DNA of 64,000 nt from NCBI GenBank assembly GCA_963772445.1, contig CAVYXK010000014.1, forward strand, positions 248,001 through 312,000, written 5' to 3'. The DNA is from CAVYXK01 sp963772445 (GTDB taxonomy: Bacteria > Pseudomonadota > Alphaproteobacteria > Acetobacterales > Acetobacteraceae). Of the stretch, positions 45,502 through 54,197 are shown piece after piece. The position numbers and the translations under genes were made by a program. The notes beneath the pieces were generated by a model. It did no database searches. It was not told the DNA's origin and saw only the letters and a program-made list of their open reading frames with translations. How positions within the stretch are numbered: position 1 is the stretch's first letter; the number at the start of each line of letters is the position of its first letter.

Positions 45502-45570
45502 CTTAACCACAGCGGCACAGAGACACCGAGAAGGGTCAGGCTCCGTGCCTCGGTGTCTCTGTGGTTAGGC
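45502..45570. repeat. Long imperfect hairpin beside the IS630 transposase
   Basis: ACAGAGACACCGAG (45517-45530) pairs perfectly with CTCGGTGTCTCTGT (45549-45562), extended by CTTAACCAC/GTGGTTAGG after a six-base bulge. The loop is 18 bases. It follows the transposase stop, so a terminator or an element end is possible. Confidence 0.7.
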
Positions 45571-45581
45571 TTTCTTCCTTA

Positions 45582-46650
45582 CTATGCGATGGCCGGTTTG
45601 GCCCAAGAGCGCCTGGTGAGGGAGGCGATTTGTTCGGGCATTGCCATCAGTTTGTTCCAGGCATTACGACATGCCTTGAGGATAGCTTCATAGCTGTCCC
45701 AGACACAGTGGCTGAGAAAGTTGCCGCGCAGGAACTCCCAGACGTTCTCGACCGGGTTCAGCTCCGGCGAGTAAGCTGGCAGCGGCAACAGGCTGATGTT
45801 GTCAGGCACCGGCAGGCGGCGCCCCGGCTGATGCCAACCAGCGCCATCGACCAGCAACACAGCATGAGCCCCCGGGGCAACCTGGAGGCTGATCTCCTTC
45901 AGATGTTCGGCCATCGCCTCGCTGTTGGCGGCCGACATGATGATGGCAGCGCCGATGCTGCGCTCGGGGCAAACGGCGCCGAAGATATAGGCGGAGTCAT
46001 GGCGGTTATCGCGAACCGCCGCCGGGCGCGAGCCACGTCGCGCCCAGACGTAGGTCAGCGTGCCCTTCTGACCGACACGGCTTCGTCGCCGAACCAGATC
46101 TCCAGCGGCTTGCCGGCGGCAGCGGCTGGCACAACCTCGGCCACCTGGCTGGCGAACTCCTTCTTGAATGCCTCTTGCGCGGCGGCATCCTTCTTCGGAT
46201 GATAGGGACGCGGCTGCAGCGGGTGAACTTCAGCCGGCGCAGCAGCTTGCCGACACTGCGCTCGTGCAGCTCGACGCCAAACTCATCCTTGATCCGCTGC
46301 CGCAGGTCGATGCAGCGCCAACGTACCACGCCGTCCCGCTCAAGGTCGGGCCCCTGTTGCACCCATTCCACCACCTTGGCCTGTTGCTCGGGCGATAAGC
46401 GGGGCGGCGGACCGCGGCGGCACGGTCGGTCGGACAGGCCATCCAGCCCGGACTCGTTGTAGCGATGTACCCAGTCACGCAACGTCTGGCGGTCCATCGC
46501 ACACGCCTCCGCCGCGGCTTCCCGCGACCAGCCTTCCAGCAGCAACGCCATCGCCAGCATCCGACGTGCCGCTTTGGCGTCTCGAGTGGCCGCCGCCGCC
46601 TCTCGCAGATCAGCCGCCGATCGCTCCAAACGGGTGATCGCTACGGTCAT
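45582..46650 (-). pseudogene. IS630-family transposase, two frameshifts
   Basis: The N-terminal helix-turn-helix from ATG 46650 (RMLAMALLLEGWSREAAAEA, then MDRQTLRDWVHRYNESGLDG) and the LSDRPCRRGPPPRL linker are intact. The frame is broken near 46219 (KLLRRLKFTR then PLQPRPYHPKKDA in the next frame) and again near 46068-46085 (FGDEA then VGQKGTLTYVWARRGSRPA). The third part ends normally with VLLVDGAGWH, LLPLPAYSPELNPVENVWEF and a stop at 45582, giving the DDE residues. Each break is explained by one missing C. The element is therefore dead as sequenced. Confidence 0.83.
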
Positions 46651-47040
46651 CGCTGTCCCCTCCGTCCAACGGGGACGCCGAATCGTACCGCTCCGAGCCG
46701 CACCAAATCACGTTCGAGTCAACGAGCCGGGCGGCTGGTATTACCCTCGGCCGCTAATTGAGCGCAACGGTGGTGTCTGGCGCGCACCTCTTCGATCGTC
46801 ATTTTCACTCGCTCCTGTGTTCTGCCACGATAACCGCCGCGCCCGGCGACACAGCACGGCCGCCAGCCGTGGCTTCGCGCTGCCTTCGACCGGCCCCAAC
46901 GCAATGCCAGTTGCGGCGCTGCGCGTGGCTCCTTTTTTCGCCTGACCCTCGCTCCGCTCCGATCGAGGCTGGTGGTAATTCTCACGCAACGACCCCAAAT
47001 TTTATGGCCGTCGTTAAGCTCGAAGGGAGGAACTCTCGCC
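46651..47040. other. Intergenic region with one arm of a dispersed repeat
   Basis: 46898-46970 is about 75% identical to 47927-48004 (shared GCGGCGCTGCGCGT, then TTTTTCGC and TGACCCTCGCTCCGCTCCGA). A short minus-strand frame starting MTIEEVRARHHRCAQLAAEG near 46803 may be a truncated gene, but it ends at unrelated sequence. GAAGGGAGG near 47022 is the ribosome binding site of the following gene. Confidence 0.5.
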
Positions 47041-47331
47041 ATGAAGAAGCTCGCACTTGCCACCGCTATCCTCGTCGCAACAGCCGCGCCGGCTCTTGCC
47101 CAATACGGCAATCCATTCACTCAGAGCCCCAGCAATCCGTTTTATAACGGGTGCTGCGCAACCCAAAGCCCTGGCTGGTCAACTGGGTCAGGTGCAGCTC
47201 CAAGCGCAAGCTGGCCACAAACAAGGCCACAGCAATACGAAGGCACAGGCCAGCCCCCTGGCTGGTCTCCAGGCTACGGCTGGCACGGCTTCGGAAACCA
47301 CACGACTACTGAAGATGACGACCAAGAGTGA
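47041..47331 (+). CDS. Small exported protein, Ser/Pro/Gly/Gln-rich
   Basis: A 96-aa protein with a clean signal peptide (MKKLALATAILVATAAPALA-Q). The mature part is low-complexity (NPFTQSPSNPFYNGCC, SPGYGWHGFGNH) with a double cysteine and an acidic tail (TTTEDDDQE). AAGGGAGGAACTC precedes the ATG. No function is recognised; the composition suggests a small periplasmic or secreted peptide. Confidence 0.7.
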   Translation: MKKLALATAILVATAAPALAQYGNPFTQSPSNPFYNGCCATQSPGWSTGSGAAPSASWPQTRPQQYEGTGQPPGWSPGYGWHGFGNHTTTEDDDQE

Positions 47332-47410
47332 CAGGAAACATCCAAATCCGTGACCCAGAGCGAAAGCGCGGGATTGGAGGTCGAGACCGCACAACCATTA
47401 GGAGAAGGTC

Positions 47411-47533
47411 ATGCAAACGATCTTTTTTGACTTGGACTTTGCCGACCCAGATGCGCTCAGCCTGGCCGGGAGGTGCCTGGGTAACCCTGCGAAAGTGTAC
47501 GCAGGACGAACACGCGGGAGCAAGACATCATGA
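47411..47533 (+). CDS. Small ORF (40 aa) coupled to the next gene
   Basis: ATG 47411 follows GGAGAAGGTC, a strong ribosome binding site. The frame encodes MQTIFFDLDFADPDALSLAG and 20 more residues, and its TGA (47531-47533) overlaps the next start as ATGA. The peptide has no recognised family. It may be a leader peptide or an independent small protein; the coupling argues for translation. Confidence 0.5.
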   Translation: MQTIFFDLDFADPDALSLAGRCLGNPAKVYAGRTRGSKTS

Positions 47534-47736
47534 ATGAGTACGACGACCCCGAGGCGTCCTACAGACGGGGCTATCAGCAAGGCGCCTGCGCCGCAGCTTC
47601 GGCCGCCGAAACACTGGCAATGGTGCCAGGCGGACTGGAAAGACTGCGGCAATGGTGGGCACATGAGTTATTCCGGTGGCGGTATCTAGACCGACCGAAC
47701 ACCCGGAAGCTGCAACCGCCGCCGCCGCCAAGTTAG
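47530..47736 (+). CDS. Hypothetical small protein
   Basis: A 68-aa protein: MNEYDDPEASYRRGYQQGAC, a helical AAASAAETLAMVPGGLERL, and RQWWAHELFRWRYLDRPN with a proline-rich end. The SYRRGYQQGA start resembles a recurrent short family of phage and island proteins, but no function is known. Its start overlaps the upstream 40-codon ORF. Confidence 0.55.
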   Translation: MNEYDDPEASYRRGYQQGACAAASAAETLAMVPGGLERLRQWWAHELFRWRYLDRPNTRKLQPPPPPS

Positions 47737-48134
47737 GACACTACCCATAAGACACTAACCCCCATAGGCGACCAAAACCCAGCCTTGCACCGACAAAAGA
47801 AAGAAAGTTGCTTGGGATCGAGGGCGCACGCGCCCTCGGGGGCCGATTGTCTGCCGCTCCGCGAGGGTCAAGCGAAAAGCCTTGCCAATCCTCGCAATGC
47901 TCGCGCCCCGAGATACCGCGTATCACAACGCAATGCAGTGCGGCGCTGCGCGTTGCTCCGGTTGGCCGCGTTTTTCGCTTGACCCTCGCTCCGCTCCGAC
48001 CGAGAGAACATTCCTAGCCAGACCCGGCCAGGCCGCGCTCGCCGCCGCCCGCCAGGCCGATTCCTCATCGAGGCCACAGAGGCGTAAGTTGCCTTCGATA
48101 AGAGTTTGTTCCCGGCGCTGATCGAAAAATTGGC
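47737..48134. other. Intergenic region with the second arm of a dispersed repeat
   Basis: 47927-48004 is the partner of the repeat at 46898-46970. No frame looks coding. The region separates convergent small genes and the pentapeptide-repeat gene. Confidence 0.5.
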
Positions 48135-49228
48135 TCACGGCTCGGCTGCGGGCCAGTGAGCCGGGCGCGGTAGATCGACCGGGAACTGTGTACTGGCGTC
48201 TCCGAACGCTTCGAGCAGAAGTATTTCCAAGACCCCCTCGGCCTCGATGAGGTCGGCCCCTCCGAGGTTGGCCTTGCTGAGCTCGGCCCCGTTGAGGTTG
48301 GCCTGGCGGAGCTTGGCCTTGCGGAGGTCGGCCTCGCGGAGGTCGGCCGTGCTGAGGTCGGCCTTGAAGAGGCTGGCCCCGTAGAGGTGGGCCCACCTGA
48401 GGTTGGCCCCGAAGAGGTCGGCCCCGCTGAGGTCGGCGTAAAAGAGGCGAGCCCGGATGAGGTCGGCCCCGAAGAGGTTGGCCCCGCTGAGGTCGGCCCC
48501 GTTGAGGTCGGCCCCGTTGAGGTTGGCCTGGCGGAGCTTGGCCTTGCGGAGGTCGGCCCCGCTAAAATCGAGCCTCCAGCCGTTATCGCTCTCGCGTTGC
48601 TGGCTCTTCTGATCGCGCCGGCGGATTACCGCCAGCACAGCCGCAATATCGGTCGGTGGACCTGTTTCTCCCTTTTGGAAATAGCGATCTACAGTTTCCG
48701 ATGACGCTACTGCGGGCAGCAGCGGGGCTGCCGGATCTGCTGGCGACGATTTCCGAGGCGCCCGCTCGCGGACGAACGCACACAGCGTCTCCATCACTGT
48801 CCAATAGTCATTGGGGCTTTCACGTGAGATACGTTCCAGGGTGTAGATACCGCCGAGGCGTACTTCGATTTTGTCATGAGCAAGCTGTTCTACAGCCTTG
48901 CTGAAGCTCTCGGTGATTCGACGCTGGCGGTCGGCGTCGGTCTGCGCGAAATGGCGAACCAGGGCGACTCCCGCCACAGCTAGTCCTGCTGCGAGCGTCA
49001 AAAAAGGTGCAACAGCGTCGTGGTGCCGCTCGTACACGAGGCGCCACCCTCCATCGCAAAGCCGGTGAGCAGGCCGATGGCAATGATGGTGCCCGCCACC
49101 CAGGACACCATGCGCCGCCTGAGCACCAGCCATTGCTTGCCGCGCTCGAATTGATGCACCGCCGCCTTCCTGGTCGGCGAGATGCGTTTCCTCATCCTTG
49201 TCAGCAGTTGCCGCATCGCTTCCGACAC
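48135..49228 (-). pseudogene. Membrane-anchored pentapeptide-repeat protein, frameshifted
   Basis: From GTG 49228 the frame gives MSEAMRQLLTRMRKRISPTR and a first membrane segment MVSWVAGTIIAIGLLTGFAM, then loses sense near 49044-49056. The next frame continues GWRLVYERHHDAVAPF, a second membrane segment LTLAAGLAVAGVALVRHF and SKAVEQLAHDKIEVRLGGIY TLERI, followed by about 20 A(D/N)LxX pentapeptides (ADLSGANLFGADLIRARLFY and so on) to 48135. Pentapeptides form a right-handed beta-helix. The N-terminal half is the common membrane-linked type of unknown function. One base change would restore a 360-aa protein. Confidence 0.8.
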
Positions 49229-50230
49229 CTACAGGAACGCCGCCCCCGCATGATCCTTGAAGCCCTCGGCCCGGCGCACATAGCCGCGCAGTGTGTCCAC
49301 GCTCTTGTGCCGACTAACGTCCATCATGCGGAAGATCGACGCCCCTGCCTCAGCCGCGCTGGTCAGGAAGCCGGCTCGGAGGCTGTGCCCGGAGAACGCA
49401 GCCGGATCGAGCCCGGCGCGGATGATGATCTTCTTGATGATCGTCGCAACCGCGTGGTCGGAAAGGGCGACGTCACCGATTCGCCCGCCCCTGGCGACCT
49501 GGCGGAACACCGGCCCCGACGTGATACCGGCGGCGGCGAGCCATTCCTGCACCGCTGCGACCGGGCAGAGCTTCACACCCCGGAGGATGGCGACCTCCTG
49601 GCCGGCGCCCTCCTGGTCGGTCTTGCTGCGCCGGATGGTGACGACGAGCCCATCGGTCGCCTCGGCAAGGTCCTCGACCTGGAGCGCGACCAGCTCAGAC
49701 CTGCGGAAGGCACCGGCGAAGCCGAGCACCAGGAGCGCGCGGTCGCGCTTGCCGATCGGCGTGTCCGGGCAGTGCGCCAGCAGCTCCCGCATCACCTGGG
49801 CGGTCGCGGGGGCCTTCTGCAGTTTGGCGGTGCCGATGGTCCGGCGGATGCCGCGCAGCACCGCCTTGACCTCCTCGCTTCCCGTGGGCGGCTCGATTCC
49901 CGCGAGCCGGTGGGCATAGCGGATCGCGGCGGATCTGCGGCCGATGGTCGATGCCTTCATCCCGGCTTTCGCCTGGGCAGCCAGGAAGGCGGCGACCAGA
50001 GCTGGCGCGGCTGGGATCGGCGTGGCGCCGCGAGCCTGGCACCAGGTCGAGAAGACGCGGAAGTCGGAGCGGTAGGCCCGGCGGCTGGCGGCTGACTTCT
50101 CGGCCTCGGCGAAGCTGCGGACATCCTCGGCCTCGGCCTGGGTGAGCTGGAGGGCATGGTGGGGCACCGGGACGGGCCTCTCATCGAACTCGTTCGATGG
50201 GGACCCGATGACGGCGGGGAGCTGGTCCAT
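49229..50230 (-). CDS. Tyrosine recombinase/phage integrase family protein
   Basis: A 333-aa recombinase with a SAM-like N-terminal core-binding domain (SFAEAEKSAASRRAYRSDFR). The catalytic residues are Arg in GFAGAFRRSELVAL, the HxLR box FSGHSLRAGFLTSA, His in DVSRHKSVDTL and nucleophile Tyr in LRGYVRRAE. It has no P4-type arm domain, unlike the island integrase, so it is closer to XerC-like or plasmid-resolution recombinases. Its stop directly abuts the pentapeptide gene start. No attachment repeat was found, so the mobile unit it belongs to is unknown. Confidence 0.88.
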   Translation of the reverse strand: MDQLPAVIGSPSNEFDERPVPVPHHALQLTQAEAEDVRSFAEAEKSAASRRAYRSDFRVFSTWCQARGATPIPAAPALVAAFLAAQAKAGMKASTIGRRSAAIRYAHRLAGIEPPTGSEEVKAVLRGIRRTIGTAKLQKAPATAQVMRELLAHCPDTPIGKRDRALLVLGFAGAFRRSELVALQVEDLAEATDGLVVTIRRSKTDQEGAGQEVAILRGVKLCPVAAVQEWLAAAGITSGPVFRQVARGGRIGDVALSDHAVATIIKKIIIRAGLDPAAFSGHSLRAGFLTSAAEAGASIFRMMDVSRHKSVDTLRGYVRRAEGFKDHAGAAFL

Positions 50231-50438
50231 GTGGCAGGGGATCCTAGTCGGCGGGAAGGGGTGTTATCGCAGGCGCCCTGGCCGGGCACAGTCAGCCCGC
50301 GGGCGCGATGCGTCCTGGCACGCCCGCCGCACCTGGAGCAGCTTGCGCGCCTGATCGTCAGCCATCCGGCCGCGCCTGGGCAGGCGCGACAACACCATGC
50401 AACTGCGCCCGCAGCACCGCCCTCAGCGGAGAAAAACC

Positions 50439-50801
50439 ATGTCCCAAACTGCATCGAACTTGTTGCTTCGCAATCTCCACGACGTGTTCGGTGAGATCGA
50501 CCCCGTGCGTCGACGCGCAGCGATCGATGAGATCTTCCACGAAGACGCTGTGTTCTACGAACCTAACGGTGCTTACCGCGGCCGTGACGAGATCGACCGC
50601 ATCGCAGGCGTGATCAAGGCTACTCATCCTGACTTCCAATATCAGCCGCTCTCCCCGCCTGAGGAGATAGGCGATGGCTGTCGGGTCCGGTGGGTGTCGG
50701 GCAGCCCTGGCAAGCCGCCAGCTTACGCCGGAACCGATTTCATAATCGTCCGGGACGGCAAGATTGCCGCCGTCTATCTTTTCTTTGACGAGCTTCCTTG
50801 A
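50439..50801 (+). CDS. SnoaL-like / nuclear transport factor 2-like protein
   Basis: A 120-aa protein from ATG 50439: MSQTASNLLLRNLHDVFGEI, AAIDEIFHEDAVFYEPNGAY, RGRDEIDRIAGVIKATHPDF and a last strand FIIVRDGKIAAVYLFFDELP. This is the SnoaL-like single-domain pattern. Its role is unknown; the family includes isomerases and many uncharacterised small proteins. It is isolated between a recombinase and gene debris. Confidence 0.8.
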   Translation: MSQTASNLLLRNLHDVFGEIDPVRRRAAIDEIFHEDAVFYEPNGAYRGRDEIDRIAGVIKATHPDFQYQPLSPPEEIGDGCRVRWVSGSPGKPPAYAGTDFIIVRDGKIAAVYLFFDELP

Positions 50802-50814
50802 GCTCAGGCGGGCA

Positions 50815-51336
50815 TTCTCGGCCTGCAACCGCTTCAACTCGATCTCCAGGCGCTGACGCTCCTTCGCCGCCAACCGGACGGCGCGACGGGCTCTGGCGAG
50901 GTTGGGCAGTTCGTCATCCATGGCCATCTCCTCCTGCCAACCACCGCCCCGCGTCGGGGCAAGCAAAAAATCAACCCCTGCCCGGAATTTTGTCCCTCTT
51001 ACGCAGCCGCCAGCAGACACAAATTCCTAGCAACCGCATAGCCACCAGCCAACGGGCTCGTTCTCCGTCCATTCTTCCGCTTCATTGCGGCCATGCCGGA
51101 CGTTCCGCCCAGGCGCCACACTCTGCACACGCTCGCCTTCGCCCTGAAGGGTATGCCGCGCGCGACGGGCCGTGCCCCGGTTTCCCGGAGTCGAGCCTCA
51201 AAATCTGCCTCCCCCTTAGCCTCAGCGGCGGCCCGTTCTTCGCGCCATGCTTGTGCGTTGGCCTCCGCCTCGGCCCCCCGTTCGTTCCATCCCGTCTCCG
51301 CGATGAGGGCCTGCCAGATGCGGACGCAAGTCTGGA
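50815..51336 (-). pseudogene. Two truncated gene fragments on the reverse strand
   Basis: Fragment one (stop about 50999, open back to 51336) reads TCVRIWQALIAETGWNERGA, EAEANAQAWREERAAAEAKG, ending RNLCLLAAA; it has protein-like Ala/Glu-rich composition but no start codon. Fragment two begins ATG near 50926 with MDDELPNLARARRAVRLAAK and ERQRLEIELKRLQAENARL, a coiled coil, and loses sense where the SnoaL-like gene ends. Neither is identified. They look like debris of one or two displaced genes. Confidence 0.4.
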
Positions 51337-51373
51337 CAGTCTCCTACGGATGGGTGGAAGCCGCTACAAAGAC

Positions 51374-51814
51374 TCAGCTATCCGGCCCCGGGCTGAAACA
51401 GAGAAAGCCGTTGGTGTGACGCGACCAGTTCGCCCAACATGCGACTGAAAAAGGCAATCCATTCCGCTTCTCGGGCGGTACGACCACTTCGGGTGGGACT
51501 TCAAGATACCGACCGGGCCCTCCTGGGAAGCCATCGCCCGTTTCTGGACTATACGGCGAGATCAACGCCTCATAGCGGCCATTGTTGCCGATCCGGACGT
51601 CAACCATGCGACAATCGGACAGATCGCAGCAGTTGCGGCCGCTGCCCGGCTGTGTAAGACCCCTGATCGCGTCCTTGTATGGGCTGAGTTTCCGCGCTGC
51701 TGTGGAATAGGGTGGCGGCGGGTTTGCCAAGGACGGCCACGCGGCAACCGTCAGCATGGCCATCACAGCGATTGATAATATACTCTGTCGTCGGCTCCTC
51801 ATGACTGTCGTCAT
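51374..51814 (-). CDS. Exported protein of unknown function
   Basis: A 146-aa protein with a signal peptide (MRSRRQSILSIAVMAMLTVA then AWPSLA). The mature part has a conserved-looking cysteine cluster, GRNCCDLSDCRMVDVRIGNN, and ends with FSVACWANWSRHTNGFLCF. Proteins of this type occur in alphaproteobacteria as small periplasmic proteins; no function is known. ATG 51814 and ATG 51802 are both possible starts. Confidence 0.7.
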   Translation of the reverse strand: MTTVMRSRRQSILSIAVMAMLTVAAWPSLANPPPPYSTAARKLSPYKDAIRGLTQPGSGRNCCDLSDCRMVDVRIGNNGRYEALISPYSPETGDGFPGGPGRYLEVPPEVVVPPEKRNGLPFSVACWANWSRHTNGFLCFSPGPDS

Positions 51815-52290
51815 ACCCCCAACCGGCTCCGGAACACCGAGCGTGCGTGTGAGGCGCCCCCAGGGCAACATCATACCGGCTTTATGTCGGAATTTCCCGA
51901 TCTCAACGAGCGCCGCAATCTGGACCGAGCATGCGGCACATATTCGAAAGTGCCGCTGGGCCTCACCCTGACGCCGTGACCGCGGGTGCCACTGCGCGCA
52001 CCGCCGCTCAACCTGCGGTTGCGCGTGGGATTCTGCGCGAGCCGGCAGGTTTGGCGCCCTTCATTGCATCGGCTCCGGCCGCACCACCGGATGGACGCCC
52101 CCCGCGGGAACGCGCAAATGCGCCCGCCATGGCCGATCAGGCAGACGGATCGTGCTGCCCCCGGCATTGCACCCGATCCCCCGCCAGGCATCGGGACGCA
52201 GCGCGGCAGGAGCGTCGGCGACCCGACCCTGTGCTGCCCCGGGAAAATCGAGTGGCGTCTTGCCTGACAGCCGCTCCCGCGCGGTCTCTC
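51815..52290. other. Region with one doubtful small ORF
   Basis: A reverse-strand frame from ATG 52306 (MPRCLRETARERLSGKTPLD...) to 52061 overlaps the end of the NUDIX gene by 16 bp and could encode 81 residues, but nothing in it is recognised. Longer frames on the forward strand are antisense shadows. Confidence 0.35.
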
Positions 52291-52857
52291 TCAGGCAACG
52301 CGGCATGCCGCGGCATCCGTGATGCCAAGATACGCAGCCACCGGTCCCGTCAGCTTGATCCCACGCAGTGCATCTCGCGATACCAATCGCGCACCGATGA
52401 TCTCCCGGTTGTCGAGACGCAGCGTGGGCAGTCCCCCCGACAGTCTCATCTCGAAGACATGCACGCGGTCACGCTGGCCTTCCCAGGTCCCGCATACGAC
52501 CCGGGCGGCTACCAACTCCCCTGCCGCGATGCCGGTTTCCTCCGCCAGCTCTCGCCGCGCAGCCGCTTCGGGCGTCTCGCCCAGCCGCACGCTGCCGCCG
52601 GGAAAGTTCCAGGCGCTCCGATAGGAAGAGCGCACCAGCAACAGTGCCGAGCCCACATACACCGCCACCAGCGCGCCCTCATGCCGCGCGCATCTCAACC
52701 GCCACCAGCAACAGGCCACTGGAAACGCCAAGCGAAACACAATTCGCCACGCCAGGTCGCGAACAGGGGAGGTTGGTGGTGCAATGGGCGGAAGGATCGA
52801 ACTCGACAGACATAATGGCTGGGCACCGATAGTGATCGTGGCATCGAACTCCGGCAT
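52291..52857 (-). CDS. NUDIX hydrolase
   Basis: A 188-aa protein. The NUDIX box spans residues 87-110 (GGSVRLGETPEAAARRE followed by LAEETGI) and matches GX5EX7REUXEEXGU fully, so metal and pyrophosphate binding should be intact. A hydrophobic stretch before it (DLAWRIVFRLAFPVACCWW) is typical of a membrane-leaning subgroup. The family hydrolyses nucleoside diphosphates linked to another moiety; the substrate is unknown. The start ATG 52857 is chosen over longer frames that only add non-conserved residues. Confidence 0.88.
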   Translation of the reverse strand: MPEFDATITIGAQPLCLSSSILPPIAPPTSPVRDLAWRIVFRLAFPVACCWWRLRCARHEGALVAVYVGSALLLVRSSYRSAWNFPGGSVRLGETPEAAARRELAEETGIAAGELVAARVVCGTWEGQRDRVHVFEMRLSGGLPTLRLDNREIIGARLVSRDALRGIKLTGPVAAYLGITDAAACRVA

Positions 52858-52917
52858 TGCGTCGATCCTGCCGGGTCGGTCTTGACAGTAGGTAAGCGGC
52901 CCTCCCATTTCTTGCGT

Positions 52918-53094
52918 GTGCTGACCCGCCGCCCTGATACCGTGATCGCGCTGCCGCCGAAGCGGAGCCGGCGCAAAAAGGCCCGCGTCGAGCATCCGAA
53001 CATGCCGTGGACCCCTCGAACGCAAATGCTCGGGTGTCCACCAAACCGGGTCAACTCCACACGGCACGGCACGCCGGTATTAAGAAGCGGATAG
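52918..53094 (+). CDS. Short basic ORF, LTRRPD-VIALPP family, copy A
   Basis: From GTG 52918 the frame reads VLTRRPDTVIALPPKRSRRK then KARVEHPNMPW and continues to 53094. The first 25 residues closely resemble the 33-aa ORF at 54025 (MLTKRPDIVIALPPRRTKRR). The C-terminal half here has no counterpart. Similar peptides near one another suggest a genuine small gene family, but its function is unknown. Confidence 0.4.
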   Translation: MLTRRPDTVIALPPKRSRRKKARVEHPNMPWTPRTQMLGCPPNRVNSTRHGTPVLRSG

Positions 53095-53163
53095 TCGGCG
53101 TCAGGTGAGGAATAGTCGCCCTTTAGCGGACGTAGGTGTAGGGGAGTAGCGAGGGATCGTACC

Positions 53164-53652
53164 ATGCGTGCCCTTTGGTTCTCGGCCCTGTTGTTCGGAA
53201 TGCTGGCGATGTCGTCGCAAGTCGATGCCCGGGGTTTTGGTGGCGGAGGCTTCAGCGGCGGTTTTGCTGGTGGCTTCCAGGGCTTTTCCGGCGGCTTTAT
53301 ACATGTGGCGCCGTCAGGCCGCGTCGTGAACGGATTCCACCGGCAGTCGATAGTGCGTCGACCGATCTTTGCCGCCCACCATTTCCATGCCCACGGTTTT
53401 GGGGGGCGACAGCCTTTCGGGCAAACTTTCTTTGGTGGCGACTTTGGGTGGCCTGACTGGTGGTCCGGCGGTAGCCAGGTGGTGCAGTATTCACCGCCTC
53501 CGGAATCGCCAGCGCAGCCGCAGGTCATCGTCATCCATGGCGACAACATAGGGCCCACTATGGCGGAGGCAGCGCCAGATTATGGATATCTTTCCGGCTG
53601 CCGCGCCATCCCCAACGGATATCATTGTGATACGGTGGGTGCTGTGCACTAG
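53164..53652 (+). CDS. Exported Gly/His/Phe-rich protein
   Basis: A 162-aa protein with a signal peptide (MRALWFSALLFGMLAMSSQV-DA), then glycine-rich repeats (RGFGGGGFSGGFAGGFQGFS), a histidine-rich part (FAAHHFHAHGFGG) and a hydrophobic DWWSGGSQVVQYSPPP segment. The C-terminus carries two cysteines (SGCRAIPNGYHCD). Such proteins are common small exported proteins of unknown role in this group; metal binding by the histidines is possible. Confidence 0.7.
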   Translation: MRALWFSALLFGMLAMSSQVDARGFGGGGFSGGFAGGFQGFSGGFIHVAPSGRVVNGFHRQSIVRRPIFAAHHFHAHGFGGRQPFGQTFFGGDFGWPDWWSGGSQVVQYSPPPESPAQPQVIVIHGDNIGPTMAEAAPDYGYLSGCRAIPNGYHCDTVGAVH

Positions 53653-53733
53653 GCTGTGTGAGCCACAGCCGCCATGGCGAAGGCGCTCATCTGCTCGGGC
53701 AGCAGGGTCTGGCGCGGGGTCAGGACAGCAGCC

Positions 53734-53920
53734 ATGTTCGTTCGCGTCAAGAAGATCAGCCCCGACGAGTATCTCTACCTGGTCGAGAACGCCCGCGAGG
53801 GCGGGCGCCATGTGCAGCGCGTCAACAAGGCGCTCGGCCGGGCGCGACGAGATCGAGAATTCCGATCTGCTCGATGGCCTGATCGCCTCCGCCGCCCGCC
53901 ACTCCCTCCGCCATCAATGA
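53734..53920 (+). pseudogene. N-terminal remnant of an IS1634-type transposase
   Basis: ATG 53734 opens MFVRVKKISPDEYLYLVENA then REGGRHVQRVNKALGRA, and after a one-base shift the next frame continues RDEIENSDLLDGLIASAARH to a stop at 53920. This is the N-terminal domain of IS1634-like transposases; the catalytic domain is absent. Confidence 0.65.
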
Positions 53921-54024
53921 CGGTTCCTCATGTCTCGCAACGCCATTAGGGGCGGCTACCCATAACGGCACCCATACCGCTGCCATTCTTACCCATCAGA
54001 GCGTAAGCGCCTATCTTCTCGGCC

Positions 54025-54126
54025 ATGCTCACCAAGCGTCCCGATATCGTCATTGCCTTGCCACCCCGCCGGACCAAGCGCCGCAAGCGGAAGCCCGTGG
54101 CGCTGGCCTCGACCCGCGCCTATTGA
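54025..54126 (+). CDS. Short basic ORF (33 aa), LTRRPD-VIALPP family, copy B
   Basis: ATG 54025 encodes MLTKRPDIVIALPPRRTKRR plus KRKPVALASTRAY and stops at 54126. It is a near copy of the N-terminal 25 residues of the ORF at 52918. It lies just after a transposase remnant, so it may be a passenger or relic of a mobile element. Confidence 0.45.
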   Translation: MLTKRPDIVIALPPRRTKRRKRKPVALASTRAY

Positions 54127-54197
54127 TCCATGTCACAGACTGCAACCGAGGGTCGGGTAGGGGCGTTTCCAGCCGTAAGGCAAAAGGCACAAACGCG

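Noticed and set aside
48240..48560. Regular short repeats resembling a CRISPR-like or tandem array
   Set aside because: The 15-bp period is the coding of pentapeptide repeats on the reverse strand; there are no unique spacers.
51931..52815. 294-codon forward frame
   Set aside because: Antisense of the NUDIX gene and of intergenic DNA; no domain.
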